DNA of 64,000 nt, taken from positions 46,414 to 110,413 of the forward strand of contig NZ_BKZR01000004.1 in NCBI RefSeq assembly GCF_008974225.1. Direction: 5' to 3'. Positions 40,354 through 49,686 of this stretch are shown piece after piece (the stretch's first letter is position 1; each line of letters opens with the position of its first letter). The translations under genes and the position numbers were made by a program. The stretch is from Weizmannia acidilactici. Lineage in GTDB: Bacteria; Bacillota; Bacilli; Bacillales; Bacillaceae_C. A model generated the notes under the pieces. It ran no database searches and was not told the origin of the DNA. It worked only from the letters and a program-made list of their open reading frames with translations.

Positions 40354-42055
40354 ATTTAATCGTTTCGGCCAGTTCTAGCAGTTCTTTTGCATGCTGCCTT
40401 GTCAGGTCAGTCATTTCGACGCCGGAAATCATGCGGCCGATTTCTTTAATTTTTTCTTCCTGCCCTAACGGTTTTACTTTTGTTCTCGTCCGTCCTTTTA
40501 CCGTTTCTTTCATAATAAACAGATGGACATCCGCCATAGCGGCGACCTGTGGGAGATGGGTGATGCACAGCACTTGCGAATGGACCGAAATGCGGTATAT
40601 TTTTTCCGCGATCGCCTGGGCGACCCGACCGCTGACGCCTGTGTCCACTTCGTCAAAAATAATTGAAGTGATCCCCTGATGTTTTGAGAAGATGGTTTTT
40701 AAGGCGAGCATAATCCGGGACAGTTCCCCGCCAGATGCCGTTTTTGCCAAAGGCTTGAGCGGCTCGCCCGGGTTTGTGGAAATATAAAATTCAACCTGGT
40801 CAAGCCCATCGCGCCTGAATGGGATCTCATCCGCTTCAAAATAATCATCCGCAGTGGAAAGGAAACGGACTTCAAATGTTGTTTTGTCCATATAAAGCTG
40901 TTTTAATTCGGAATGGATATTCTTTGTCAGCTTTTCCGCCCATTTTTTTCGCAAATCGCTGAGCTGTTTAGCTTCCAAATACAAATCGCGCTTGACCGTT
41001 TGCAGTTCTTTTTGCAGCTGTTCCACATGATGGTCACGGTTTAGGATTGACTCAATTTCTTCTTCAATTTTCGCGCCGTATTCCAATATTTCTTCGATCG
41101 AGCTGCCATATTTCCGTTTCAACTGGTTGATTTCATTCATCCGTGCTTCAATCTGGTTCAGCCTCTCCGGGTCAAATTCAAGCATATCAAGTTGGGAGCG
41201 GATCGTACGGGCCGTATCTTCGAGCGTATAAAAACAATTTTGCACCGTCTCCAAGAGCGGCGCAAGCGCAGGATCCGCTTCGGCAGCCGTTTCCAACTGT
41301 CCCATGACAAGCCCGATCCAGTCGAGGCCGTGCTGTTCGCCCTGCAGCGCCTCATAACTTGTATTCAGCGATTCAAACAAGCGTTCAAAATTCATCAACT
41401 TCCTTTTTTCATCGGCCAGTTCTTCATCTTCACGGAGCTTCAGGTCGGCCCTTTGGATTTCACCGTGCTGGAACTGAATGAGGTCAAGACGCTGGGCAAG
41501 CTGCTGATCGTTTTCGTTCATTCTTTTTAAACGGCCGGATACAGTTTCGTATTTTTTATACACTTCCCGGTAATCGTCAAGCGCCGCTTCAATTTCCACC
41601 CGGCCATAATGATCGAGAAGCGGCAAATGGAATGTTTCATTTAATAATTCCTGGGTCTCATGCTGGCTGTGTATATCAATTAATGTTGACCCGATTTCGC
41701 GCAAAACTGAAATGGTGACGAGCTTTCCATTAATGCGGCATACGCTTTTTCCGGCCTTCGAAATATCGCGCCGCAAGATGACCATGCCTTCTTCGATGTC
41801 TATGCCGAATTCGCGGGCCCGTTCCATGCACGGATGCCCGTCGTCCACTAGAAATAACCCCTCGATTTCAGCGCGGTCCTCGCCGTGGCGCACATATTCG
41901 GACGATCCCCTGCCGCCTGTCAGAAGCTGGATGGCGTCAATGATAATCGATTTGCCGGCGCCTGTTTCCCCTGTCAGGACGGTTAAGCCATTTTCAAACG
42001 ATAGAGATAATTGGTCGATAATGGCGAAATTTTTAATCGATAGTTCTTGCAGCAA
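40352..42055 (-). CDS. recN: DNA repair protein RecN
   Basis: SMC-like ATPase that gathers double-strand-break ends early in recombinational repair. The 567-aa protein has Walker A at the N-terminus (TGETGAGKSIIIDA), long central coiled coils (about 150-380), the ABC signature TASGGELSRIMLALK and Walker B SIIFDEVDTGVSG. TTG start at 42055 (MLQELSIKN) after GTGGTGA. It follows argR by 18 bp, forming the argR-recN-spoIVB order. Confidence 0.95.
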   Translation of the reverse strand: MLQELSIKNFAIIDQLSLSFENGLTVLTGETGAGKSIIIDAIQLLTGGRGSSEYVRHGEDRAEIEGLFLVDDGHPCMERAREFGIDIEEGMVILRRDISKAGKSVCRINGKLVTISVLREIGSTLIDIHSQHETQELLNETFHLPLLDHYGRVEIEAALDDYREVYKKYETVSGRLKRMNENDQQLAQRLDLIQFQHGEIQRADLKLREDEELADEKRKLMNFERLFESLNTSYEALQGEQHGLDWIGLVMGQLETAAEADPALAPLLETVQNCFYTLEDTARTIRSQLDMLEFDPERLNQIEARMNEINQLKRKYGSSIEEILEYGAKIEEEIESILNRDHHVEQLQKELQTVKRDLYLEAKQLSDLRKKWAEKLTKNIHSELKQLYMDKTTFEVRFLSTADDYFEADEIPFRRDGLDQVEFYISTNPGEPLKPLAKTASGGELSRIMLALKTIFSKHQGITSIIFDEVDTGVSGRVAQAIAEKIYRISVHSQVLCITHLPQVAAMADVHLFIMKETVKGRTRTKVKPLGQEEKIKEIGRMISGVEMTDLTRQHAKELLELAETIK

Positions 42056-42073
42056 GTGAACATCACCACTTTC

Positions 42074-42523
42074 TTAAAGCATGTCCAAAAATCTTTGTGC
42101 AACCGATTCGGTCTCGTCCTGATTTTTGCAAATGATCAAGCATGTGTCATCCCCGCACAAAGTCCCGATGATTTCTTCCCAATCCAAAATATCAATCAGA
42201 GCGCCGATTGCATGGGCGTTCCCCGGCAAAGTTTTCATCACAATTAAATGCCCGGCCGTATCTACGCTGACAAATGCGTCTGCCAACGCCCGCCTCAGCT
42301 TCTGCGTCGGATTGAAGCGCTGGTCGGCAGGCAGACTGTATTTGTATCTGCCGTTATTGAGCGGCACTTTCACAAGATGAAGTTCTTTTATATCCCTTGA
42401 AATCGTCGCCTGCGTCACATTGAATCCGGCGTTCCGCAAACGCTCAACAAGCTCGTCCTGCGTCTCAATATCGTAATTCGTAATCATTTCCCGTATTTTA
42501 ATTAAGCGCTGTCCTTTATTCAT
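42074..42523 (-). CDS. argR: arginine repressor
   Basis: Hexameric arginine-responsive repressor/activator of arginine metabolism (AhrC in B. subtilis). The 149-aa protein has the winged-helix N-terminus (ETQDELVERLRNAGFNVTQA, TISRDIKEL) and the C-terminal arginine-binding domain (HAIGALIDILDWEEIIGT; GDDTCLIIC with the conserved Asp pair). ATG 42523 after GAGGTGAGG. Confidence 0.95.
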   Translation of the reverse strand: MNKGQRLIKIREMITNYDIETQDELVERLRNAGFNVTQATISRDIKELHLVKVPLNNGRYKYSLPADQRFNPTQKLRRALADAFVSVDTAGHLIVMKTLPGNAHAIGALIDILDWEEIIGTLCGDDTCLIICKNQDETESVAQRFLDML

Positions 42524-42715
42524 GTCCTCACCTCAAGGCGTGCTTACTTTTGTAAATATGCATCTATCTGTATGTTAGCGTATTTCCGGGAAAATGTACA
42601 TTGAAAGAAGCAGCCATGCCTGTAAGAAAATCTTAATGCCGTATCAGTTGCTTTTTTCGCACACGTACCCGGTTAGACATCAGCCTGTCCCTTTCTAGGC
42701 GGTACAGCCTGCGCA

Positions 42716-42744
42716 AAAAAGCCTACTGGAAAACCAATAGGCTG
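42716..42744 (-). terminator. terminator after the TlyA-family gene
   Basis: AGCCTACTGG / CCAATAGGCT (10 bp with one wobble or mismatch) around AAAA, followed on the minus strand by TTTTTTG. It separates the dxs-tlyA transcript from argR. Confidence 0.88.
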
Positions 42745-42758
42745 TTTTGTAAATAACA

Positions 42759-43583
42759 TTACCCTTTTTTCAGTGCGGCGTGGGCTTCTTCCACCACGTC
42801 TTTTACGGCCACCGGGAGGCGGTTCTGCCCCCTATCCTTTTCATAAGCCGGCCATTTGAGGTGGATTAAAAATTCGATATTGCCCTCACCGCCGGTAATC
42901 GGGGAATAGGAAAGGTTTTCAACCGAAAACTTTTCATGTATTGCAAGATGGATGATTTTTTCAATGACTTCCCGATGCACTTTTTTATCCTTTACGATCC
43001 CTTTTTTGCCAACCTGCTCGCGCCCTGCCTCAAACTGCGGCTTGATCAAGGCGACAACATCGCTGTCCGGCGCAAGCAATGTTTTTAATACCGGAAGGAT
43101 GAGGGACAAAGAAATAAAAGACACATCAATCGATGCAAAATCCGGGACTCCTTTTGTCAGATTTCCCGGGGTTACGTAACGGAAATTCGTCCTTTCCATG
43201 ACGACAACCCGTTCATCCCGGCGGAGCTTCCATGCCAGCTGATTATAGCCGACATCAAGGGCGTACGACATTTTGGCGCCGTGCTGCAGGGCGCAGTCGG
43301 TAAATCCGCCGGTTGAGGCTCCGATATCGAGAAGGATTTTTCCTTTTATGTCAAGATTAAACACTTTTAATGCTTTTTCCAGTTTCAGCCCGCCCCGCGA
43401 AACATATGGAAGCGGGTTTCCTTTAACGGCAAGTGGTGTATCAACCGGGATTTTTTCGCCCGGTTTATCAAGTCGGGTTTCGTTTGCAAACACAAGCCCC
43501 GCCATCACCGCCCGTTTTGCTTTTTCTCTTGTTTCCATTAATCCGCGTTCTACGAGGAGAACATCTACACGTTCTTTTTTCAT
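42759..43583 (-). CDS. yqxC: TlyA-family rRNA methyltransferase (YqxC)
   Basis: Predicted S-adenosylmethionine-dependent 2'-O-methyltransferase of rRNA. The 274-aa protein has an N-terminal S4 RNA-binding domain (RVDVLLVERGLMETREKAKR) and an FtsJ-like domain with the AdoMet motif LLDIGASTGGFTDCAL and the catalytic K-D-K-E positions (Lys in PYVSRGGLKLEKA; DVGYNQLAWKL; IKPQFE). It lies 5 bp after dxs, as in B. subtilis. Confidence 0.9.
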   Translation of the reverse strand: MKKERVDVLLVERGLMETREKAKRAVMAGLVFANETRLDKPGEKIPVDTPLAVKGNPLPYVSRGGLKLEKALKVFNLDIKGKILLDIGASTGGFTDCALQHGAKMSYALDVGYNQLAWKLRRDERVVVMERTNFRYVTPGNLTKGVPDFASIDVSFISLSLILPVLKTLLAPDSDVVALIKPQFEAGREQVGKKGIVKDKKVHREVIEKIIHLAIHEKFSVENLSYSPITGGEGNIEFLIHLKWPAYEKDRGQNRLPVAVKDVVEEAHAALKKG

Positions 43584-43588
43584 TGATG

Positions 43589-45484
43589 CTAAGCCCTTTT
43601 CTGATGTTTTGCAGTTAATTCGCCTTGTATTTCTTCGATAATCCGTTCAGTTGTCAAGCCGATTTCCCGCCATAATTCTTTTACGCTGCCATGCTCGATA
43701 AAGCGGTCCGGAATGCCGATACGGCGAATGGAATTGTGGTGGAAGCCGTGTTCATGGGCAAACTCTAACACTGCGCTGCCGAAGCCGCCTAGAAGCACCC
43801 CTTCTTCAACGGTCAACACCGGCATGCCGCTTGCAAGAATGGATGCCAGCACCGCCTCATCAAGCGGCTTCAAAAACCGTGCATTGACCACTTTTACCGA
43901 TGTTCCCTGCTTTTGTAAATATTTTGCTGCTTCCATCGCCAGCGGGATTGTCGTTCCAAATGTAAGGATGCAGGCATCCGTACCTTCTTTCAGCACTTCC
44001 CACGTGCCGATCGGGATTTCCTTCAAATCCGGATCCAACGGAACGCCGAGGCCGTTGCCGCGCGGAAACCGCATCGCGATCGGGCCGTCGCCGTATTTTA
44101 AAGCCGTATAGACCATATGCTGGCCTTCATTTTCATCTTTCGGCATCATTAAGACCATATTCGGCAGGCTTCGCAGGAAGGCAATATCAAACACGCCCTG
44201 GTGTGTTTCGCCATCCGCGCCGACAAGGCCGGCCCTGTCAATGCCGATGAACACATTTAAATTTTGCCGGCAAATATCGTGGACAACCTGGTCGTAAGCC
44301 CGTTGCAAAAACGTGGAATAAATGGCCAAAAACGGCTTCATCCCTTGTGTCGCAAGGCCGGCCGCAAAAGTGGCCGCATGCTGTTCCGCGATGCCGACAT
44401 CGTACACCCTGTCCGGCAGTTCCTGCTGAAACCGTTCCAGCTTGGAACCGACCGTCATTGCCGGCGTAATCGCAACAATGCGGGGGTCTTCTTTGGCAAG
44501 CCTCAAGACGGTGTCACTGACAAGTTTGCTCCATGCCGGTGGGGCGTTTACCGGCTTAATAAAATCTCCGGTTTCAATTTTATACTGCCCTGTGCCGTGC
44601 CAGGCGCCCCTTGTATCGTTTTCGGCAGGTTTATATCCCTTGCCTTTCTTTGTAATGACGTGCAGGAGTACCGGGCCTTTCGTTTTTTTCGCATACTGGA
44701 TATTTTCAAGAAGCGCTTCGAAATGATGGCCATCAACAGGGCCGAAGTACGTGAACCCCAGTTCTTCAAAAAAGATGCCAGAAACAAGCAGGTATTTAAG
44801 GGAATCTTTCAGCCGTTCTGCGGTTGCCGCGAGCTTTCCGCCGACAGCCGGGATTTTTTTCAGCAAAAATTCCAGTTCATCTTTGGCGCGCCGATATTTG
44901 CTCGCCGTCCGCAGTTTGCCGAGCACCTGATGAAGTGCTCCGACATTCGGGGCGATCGACATCTCGTTATCATTCAAAACAACGATGATGTCCCTCTTCT
45001 CATGGCCGATATGGTTCAGTGCTTCAAAAGCCATCCCGCCTGTCAGCGCGCCGTCGCCGATCACAGGAACGATATAGGATTTTTCGCCTTTTAAATCCCG
45101 TGCCACAGCCATGCCCATCGCCGCGGACAAGGACGTGGAACTGTGCCCGGTTTCCCATACATCATGGATGCTTTCATTCTGCTTCGGAAATCCGGAAAGG
45201 CCGCGGTACTGACGCAATGTTTTGAATTGGCCCGCACGTCCGGTTAAAATTTTATGCACATACGACTGGTGGCCTACATCCCACAGGATTTTGTCTTTCG
45301 GGCTGTCGAAACATTTATGCAAAGCAAGCGTGAGTTCCACAACACCGAGATTCGGCCCAATATGCCCGCCCGTTTTCGACAGCGTTTCAATCAAAAAACG
45401 GCGGATCTCCGCACTCAGCTGTATCAGCGCGGGAATGTCCATTTTTTTCAAAAAGGACGGGTCCTTAATCGATTCAAGATCCAA
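43589..45484 (-). CDS. dxs: 1-deoxy-D-xylulose-5-phosphate synthase
   Basis: First enzyme of the MEP isoprenoid pathway: condenses pyruvate and glyceraldehyde 3-phosphate using thiamine diphosphate. The 631-aa protein has the three transketolase-type domains: GHQSYVHKILTGR and the TPP motif VIGDGALTGGMAFEALNH in domain I, and DRAGLVGADGETHQG in domain II, with a C-terminal transketolase domain. TTG start at 45484. It has its own promoter, so it can be expressed apart from ispA upstream. Confidence 0.96.
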   Translation of the reverse strand: MDLESIKDPSFLKKMDIPALIQLSAEIRRFLIETLSKTGGHIGPNLGVVELTLALHKCFDSPKDKILWDVGHQSYVHKILTGRAGQFKTLRQYRGLSGFPKQNESIHDVWETGHSSTSLSAAMGMAVARDLKGEKSYIVPVIGDGALTGGMAFEALNHIGHEKRDIIVVLNDNEMSIAPNVGALHQVLGKLRTASKYRRAKDELEFLLKKIPAVGGKLAATAERLKDSLKYLLVSGIFFEELGFTYFGPVDGHHFEALLENIQYAKKTKGPVLLHVITKKGKGYKPAENDTRGAWHGTGQYKIETGDFIKPVNAPPAWSKLVSDTVLRLAKEDPRIVAITPAMTVGSKLERFQQELPDRVYDVGIAEQHAATFAAGLATQGMKPFLAIYSTFLQRAYDQVVHDICRQNLNVFIGIDRAGLVGADGETHQGVFDIAFLRSLPNMVLMMPKDENEGQHMVYTALKYGDGPIAMRFPRGNGLGVPLDPDLKEIPIGTWEVLKEGTDACILTFGTTIPLAMEAAKYLQKQGTSVKVVNARFLKPLDEAVLASILASGMPVLTVEEGVLLGGFGSAVLEFAHEHGFHHNSIRRIGIPDRFIEHGSVKELWREIGLTTERIIEEIQGELTAKHQKRA

Positions 45485-45533
45485 TACGGATCACTCGCTT
45501 TCATTTCAAAATAACGGCGTAAGCTTAAATTCT

Positions 45534-45561
45534 ATTATAAACGAAACCTTCGCTTAGACAA
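45534..45561 (-). promoter_or_regulatory. internal promoter of dxs
   Basis: On the minus strand TTGTCT (45556-45561), 16 bp, TATAAT (45534-45539), about 50 bp before dxs in the 216-bp gap after ispA. Confidence 0.6.
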
Positions 45562-45700
45562 GAAATTCCCGCTTTAAACATAATCCGGCAAATACCGACC
45601 CGTTTCAGCCAGTTTCGGCAAAAACGCTTCTGTAAAAGCGCTACCAATCATCAAGGGGCTAACCTTACTGTATTATAACACAAAAACGACATGGCGCGCA

Positions 45701-46570
45701 TTAATGGTCCCGCGTTTCAACCATCCGTACCAGCTCCAGTAACGTGCCCGTATCCGCGCCAGTTTCTTTCAGCCGTTCTTTTGCCAGCCGGATGTGCTTC
45801 TTGAGTTCCGCTTTTGCGCCTTCAAGCGTCAAAAGTGCCGGGTATGTACTTTTATGGCGCGATTCGTCGCTGCCAACCCGTTTTCCAATTTTTTTCTGAT
45901 CCCCTTCAATATCCAAAATATCGTCGCGGATTTGGAATGCAATGCCGAGATGTTCGGCAAACTGCCTGAATTGTTCAAGCTGCATGTCCGTTACGCCGCC
46001 GATCATCGCCCCGGCCAGGACACTGAACGTAAGCAGCTTACCGGTTTTATGGGCATGAATATATTCAAGTTCATCTAAAGTCAGTTTTTTGTTTTCCCCT
46101 TCCATATCGGCAACCTGCCCCGCCACCATGCCTTCCGGGCCGGCCGATTCTGCCAGGAGCGCAATCAGTTTCACTTTTAATGCATCATCCAGATAGGGGT
46201 CTTCGGCAATGAGCTGGAAACTGTGTGTCAAAAGCCCGTCCCCCGCTAGGATTGCAACCGCTTCCCCGAACACTTTATGGTTTGTCGGCTTTCCCCTCCG
46301 CAAATCATCATCATCCATTGCCGGAAGGTCGTCATGGATGAGGGAGTAAGTGTGGATCATCTCCACTGCGCACGCCGTCTGCATGCCTTTTTCAACACGT
46401 TCACCGAGCGCGGACACGGTTGACAATAAGAACAAGGGGCGAATTCTCTTTCCGCCGGCCTGGATGGAATAATCCATTGCTTCTTTTAACACGGAAGGCG
46501 CTTTTAGTCCCGCAATATATTGCGCCAGCCGTTTTTCAATTTCTTTCACATCATACGTCGCCTCGTGCAA
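45701..46570 (-). CDS. ispA: farnesyl diphosphate synthase
   Basis: Builds geranyl and farnesyl diphosphate from IPP and DMAPP for quinone, undecaprenyl and other lipids. The 289-aa all-helical prenyltransferase has the first Asp-rich motif (DDLPAMDDDDLRRGKPTNH) and the second (IRDDILDIEGD). TTG start at 46570 after AGGAGG, 3 bp downstream of the xseB stop. Chain length (C15) is inferred from family and synteny (yqiD). Confidence 0.93.
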   Translation of the reverse strand: MHEATYDVKEIEKRLAQYIAGLKAPSVLKEAMDYSIQAGGKRIRPLFLLSTVSALGERVEKGMQTACAVEMIHTYSLIHDDLPAMDDDDLRRGKPTNHKVFGEAVAILAGDGLLTHSFQLIAEDPYLDDALKVKLIALLAESAGPEGMVAGQVADMEGENKKLTLDELEYIHAHKTGKLLTFSVLAGAMIGGVTDMQLEQFRQFAEHLGIAFQIRDDILDIEGDQKKIGKRVGSDESRHKSTYPALLTLEGAKAELKKHIRLAKERLKETGADTGTLLELVRMVETRDH

Positions 46571-46572
46571 GG

Positions 46573-46800
46573 TTATTCCTCCTCCTTAATTTCAAAATCC
46601 TTTTCTTCCCCGTCCTCGGACATGACTTTCGTCAATTGTTCTTCGACATTCTTCAATTTGCCGTGCAGCAGTTTGGACAGCTCCATTCCCTGTTTATAGA
46701 TGGAAATTGCTTCCTCTAAGGGAACATCCCCTTCTTCCAGTTTGCGGACAATGTCCTCGAGCTGCGCCATCGCCTCTTCAAATGTTAATGATTCAGCCAT
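46573..46800 (-). CDS. xseB: exodeoxyribonuclease VII small subunit
   Basis: Small subunit of the ssDNA exonuclease XseAB. The 75-aa helical protein has the family pattern LTFEEAMAQLEDIVRKLEEG, then GMELSKLLHGKL. The ATG at 46800 lies inside the end of xseA (8-bp overlap), indicating translational coupling. Confidence 0.93.
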   Translation of the reverse strand: MAESLTFEEAMAQLEDIVRKLEEGDVPLEEAISIYKQGMELSKLLHGKLKNVEEQLTKVMSEDGEEKDFEIKEEE

Positions 46801-48145
46801 TTTCTCTCCTCCTCCGAATTTCATCCACCGTGCACAAGAGCCCCCCGTCCGTTAACACGACCTGGATGGTGTCTCCTTTTTTGACCTGGCTTGTTTTTTT
46901 GATGATCGTTTCGTCTTCCGCCATTGCCAGGCTGTATCCCCTTTCCATCACTTTGAGCGGGCTGAGTGCTTCAAGGGCGGAAATGTTCTTCCCGAACCGG
47001 TGCTGTTTTTCCCGCAGCACCGCCTGCATTTGTTTCACCAAATTCCCGTGAAGGCTTATAAAATCCCGCCGCGCCTGCAAAAGTTTCTGCTCCGGCCGGT
47101 TGCGCAAAAGGCGCTCATACAAGTTCCGACACTGTTCCCCAGCCGCTCCGATCAGGCGTCCGGCTTCCCTGTGCAAGCTTTCCGCCAGGCGGTCAGCCTG
47201 TTCCATTTGCTGGCGGATCAGCCGGTACGGGTTTTTCAAAGCGGGCGACCGCTCGAGATACGCGAGGCGGCTGCTTTCATGGCGCACTTTTTCACGCACG
47301 CTCCGCAAAAGCCTTGCCTGCATGTTTAAAATTTTTTCACGTACTTCGTCGATATGTGGAACGGCAAGTTCGGCCGCGGCCGTCGGTGTCGGGGCGCGCA
47401 GATCAGCCGCAAAATCAGCAATCGTAAAATCCGTCTCATGGCCGACTGCGGAAATGACAGGAATCGTGGATGCGGCAATTGCCCGTGCCGTCATTTCTTC
47501 GTTAAACGCCCACAGTTCTTCGATTGAGCCGCCGCCCCTGCCGACAATCAGCACATCCGCTTTCCCCAGCCGGTTCGCCTCCTCAATCGCCTTGACAATG
47601 GAAGGCGCGGCATTTTCACCCTGTACGAGCGCAGGATGCAAAATGATTTTGACAACCGGAAATCTTCGCCTGATCGTTGTGATAATATCGCGGACAGCGG
47701 CACCCGTCGGCGAGGTGACAACGCCGACGACTTTCGGGTAAGCCGGTATCGGCCTCTTTTTTTCTTTTGCAAACAATCCTTCTTTCTCCAGCTTGTCCTT
47801 CAGCTGTTCATATGCAAGGTAAAGTGCGCCGATCCCGTCCGGCTGCATGCCTTTCACATACAGCTGATAACTGCCGCCTGCTTCGTACACCGAAACCGAA
47901 GCTCTGACAAGCACCTTCATGCCGTTTTCCGGATTGAATTTCAAAAACCGGTTGGCAGAGGAAAACATGACGGCGAGAATCCTTGCTCTCTCATCTTTTA
48001 ATGTAAAATACATATGGCCGCTTGTGTGGCGTTTAAAATTGGAAATTTCCCCCTTGACATAAATATCCGCCAAATAAGGGTCGGCATCAAATTTCCGCTT
48101 GATGTATTTTGTCAACGTCTGTACCGTTAAATATTGCGGAGCCAT
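46793..48145 (-). CDS. xseA: exodeoxyribonuclease VII large subunit
   Basis: Catalytic subunit of exonuclease VII. The 450-aa protein has an N-terminal OB-fold (YVKGEISNFKRHTSGHMYFTL), the catalytic core (VVTSPTGAAVRDIITTIRRR; VGRGGGSIEELWAFN; SAVGHETDFTIADFAADLRA) and a long C-terminal coiled coil for XseB binding. ATG 48145 (MAPQYLTV). Confidence 0.95.
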   Translation of the reverse strand: MAPQYLTVQTLTKYIKRKFDADPYLADIYVKGEISNFKRHTSGHMYFTLKDERARILAVMFSSANRFLKFNPENGMKVLVRASVSVYEAGGSYQLYVKGMQPDGIGALYLAYEQLKDKLEKEGLFAKEKKRPIPAYPKVVGVVTSPTGAAVRDIITTIRRRFPVVKIILHPALVQGENAAPSIVKAIEEANRLGKADVLIVGRGGGSIEELWAFNEEMTARAIAASTIPVISAVGHETDFTIADFAADLRAPTPTAAAELAVPHIDEVREKILNMQARLLRSVREKVRHESSRLAYLERSPALKNPYRLIRQQMEQADRLAESLHREAGRLIGAAGEQCRNLYERLLRNRPEQKLLQARRDFISLHGNLVKQMQAVLREKQHRFGKNISALEALSPLKVMERGYSLAMAEDETIIKKTSQVKKGDTIQVVLTDGGLLCTVDEIRRRRENG

Positions 48146-48172
48146 ACTTCCACCGCCTTTCTTTCCATTAAG

Positions 48173-48207
48173 AAAAGCTGCCTCCTTCTTTTGGGAGTCA
48201 GCTTTTT
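48173..48207 (-). terminator. hairpin between folD and xseA
   Basis: AAAAGCTG-CTCC / GGGAG-CAGCTTTTT stem with TTTTCTT following on the minus strand; partial termination would separate folD from xseA. Confidence 0.7.
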
Positions 48208-48320
48208 ACCGGGCCCGTCCTGTTTTCTTTGACACTTAGGGGCACCCGCTTTTCCTGCCGTGAGATCCCCGCAGGCTGCACCAAGTTCCAGAAAACTTAA
48301 ACCAAGGGCCTTTTACAACA

Positions 48321-49169
48321 TTACCGTACTTTTTTCGCAGCTTTTAACGTGTTGGCCAGCAGCATCGTGATCGTCATCGGGCCGACGCCGCCAGGAACAG
48401 GCGTGATAAAGGAAGCTTTTTCTTTAACCGCGTCAAAATCGACATCCCCGCAAAGCTTTCCGTTTTCATCCCGGTTCATGCCGACATCGATCACCACGGC
48501 GCCGTCTTTGACGAAATCTGCTTTCACAAATTTCGCTTTCCCTACTGCGCTGATCAAAATATCCGCCTGCTGCGTGTAAAATTTTAAATCCGTCGTTTTC
48601 GAATGGCAATACGTGACAGTCGCATTTTCATTTAAGAAGAGCTGGCCGGCCGGTTTACCGACAATATTACTGCGGCCGATGACCACGACATGCTTGCCGG
48701 CGATTTCAATTCCTTTTGACTGCACCATTTTTAAGATGCCGCGGGGGGTACACGGCAAAAATGCATCCTGACCCGTCATCATCCTGCCAATATTGATTGG
48801 ATGGAAGCCATCCACATCTTTTGCCGGGTCAATTGCTTCAATCACTTTATTCGGCCCGATATGCGGCGGCAAAGGAAGCTGCACCAGAATACCGTGGATA
48901 TCGGGATCTTCGTTTAAATTTTCAATATGTTCGAATAATGTTTGTTCCGAAATATTTTCCGGTAGTTCGATCAAAACAGATTTCATGCCGAGCTCGCGGC
49001 ACGCTTTTTCCTTATTTTTGACATATGTACGTGAAGCCTGGTCGTTTCCGACTAAAATGACGGAAAGTCCCGGGGTAATTCCTTGTTTTTTCAACTGCTC
49101 CGTTTCTGCCTGGATATCTTTTCTGATTTCAGCTGCCAATTGTTTACCGTCAATGATTTCCGCTGCCAT
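48321..49169 (-). CDS. folD: bifunctional methylene-THF dehydrogenase/cyclohydrolase
   Basis: Interconverts methylene-, methenyl- and formyl-tetrahydrofolate for purine and Met-tRNA formylation. The 282-aa protein has the FolD signatures YVKNKEKACRELGM, GILVQLPLPPHI, the NADP motif VIGRSNIVGKPAGQL and PVPGGVGPMT near the C-terminus. The start ATG 49169 (MAAEIIDG) follows GGATGGAG; the frame is open six codons further into the nusB stop. Confidence 0.95.
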   Translation of the reverse strand: MAAEIIDGKQLAAEIRKDIQAETEQLKKQGITPGLSVILVGNDQASRTYVKNKEKACRELGMKSVLIELPENISEQTLFEHIENLNEDPDIHGILVQLPLPPHIGPNKVIEAIDPAKDVDGFHPINIGRMMTGQDAFLPCTPRGILKMVQSKGIEIAGKHVVVIGRSNIVGKPAGQLFLNENATVTYCHSKTTDLKFYTQQADILISAVGKAKFVKADFVKDGAVVIDVGMNRDENGKLCGDVDFDAVKEKASFITPVPGGVGPMTITMLLANTLKAAKKVR

Positions 49170-49186
49170 TTCTCCATCCCCCGTCA

Positions 49187-49585
49187 TTAAGATGATTGAA
49201 TTGTATTTTTCATGTTGTTCAAAACACCGTTAATAAACTTGGCGGACTTTTCATCCGCAAACCGTTTCGAAATTTCAAGTGCTTCGTTAATTGCAACATT
49301 GGCAGGCACATCTTCCGCATACATTAGTTCATAAGCAGCAAGGCGCAAAATGTTTAAATCGACTTTTGCGAGCCTGTCCAGTGTCCAGTGTTCAAGATGC
49401 CGGCTGATCATGCCGTCAATTTCCGCTAGATGCGCAGCAGTGCCTTTTACAAGCTTTTCCAGATATTCATCGCTTTCCTGCCCGTTCAGCACATTCCGGA
49501 CTGCTTCTTCCGGAGCTTCTTTGTTCATGTCGATCTGGAATATGGCCTGGAGCGCTTTTTCGCGGGCGGTTCTTCTTTTCATCAT
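49187..49585 (-). CDS. nusB: transcription antitermination factor NusB
   Basis: RNA-binding antitermination factor acting with NusE on rRNA operons. The 132-aa helical protein has the family pattern TAREKALQAIFQIDM near the start, LDRLAKVDLNILRLAAYEL, and NVAINEALEISKRFADEKSA, then FINGVLN at the end. Two adjacent ATGs at 49585/49582. Confidence 0.94.
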   Translation of the reverse strand: MMKRRTAREKALQAIFQIDMNKEAPEEAVRNVLNGQESDEYLEKLVKGTAAHLAEIDGMISRHLEHWTLDRLAKVDLNILRLAAYELMYAEDVPANVAINEALEISKRFADEKSAKFINGVLNNMKNTIQSS

Positions 49586-49654
49586 GTCGGCAATAACTCC
49601 TTTAAAAACTTCAAATTCACTTGAATCTATTGTAGCAGAATGGGGCCGCCAAAA

Positions 49655-49681
49655 AAAGGCCGGGACTTGAGCCCTGGCCCT
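49655..49681 (-). terminator. terminator of yqhY
   Basis: GGCC-A-GGG / CCC-GGCC stem with one bulge, followed on the minus strand by TTTTTTT, just downstream of the yqhY stop. Confidence 0.75.
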
Positions 49682-49686
49682 TCCAC

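Noticed and set aside
44264..45094. A 276-codon frame antisense to dxs.
   Set aside because: dxs is fully conserved across this stretch and the antisense frame follows from its codon bias; no start signal.
45620..45665. Possible catabolite-response (cre) element upstream of dxs (TGTAAAAGCGCTACCA).
   Set aside because: The spacing of the central CG differs by one base from the cre consensus, and dxs is not a typical CcpA target.
48220..48310. GC-rich palindrome-like text between xseA and folD (CCGTGAGATCCCCGCAGG) resembling part of the spoIIIA element.
   Set aside because: Similarity is short and no shared end repeats were found; treated as coincidence.
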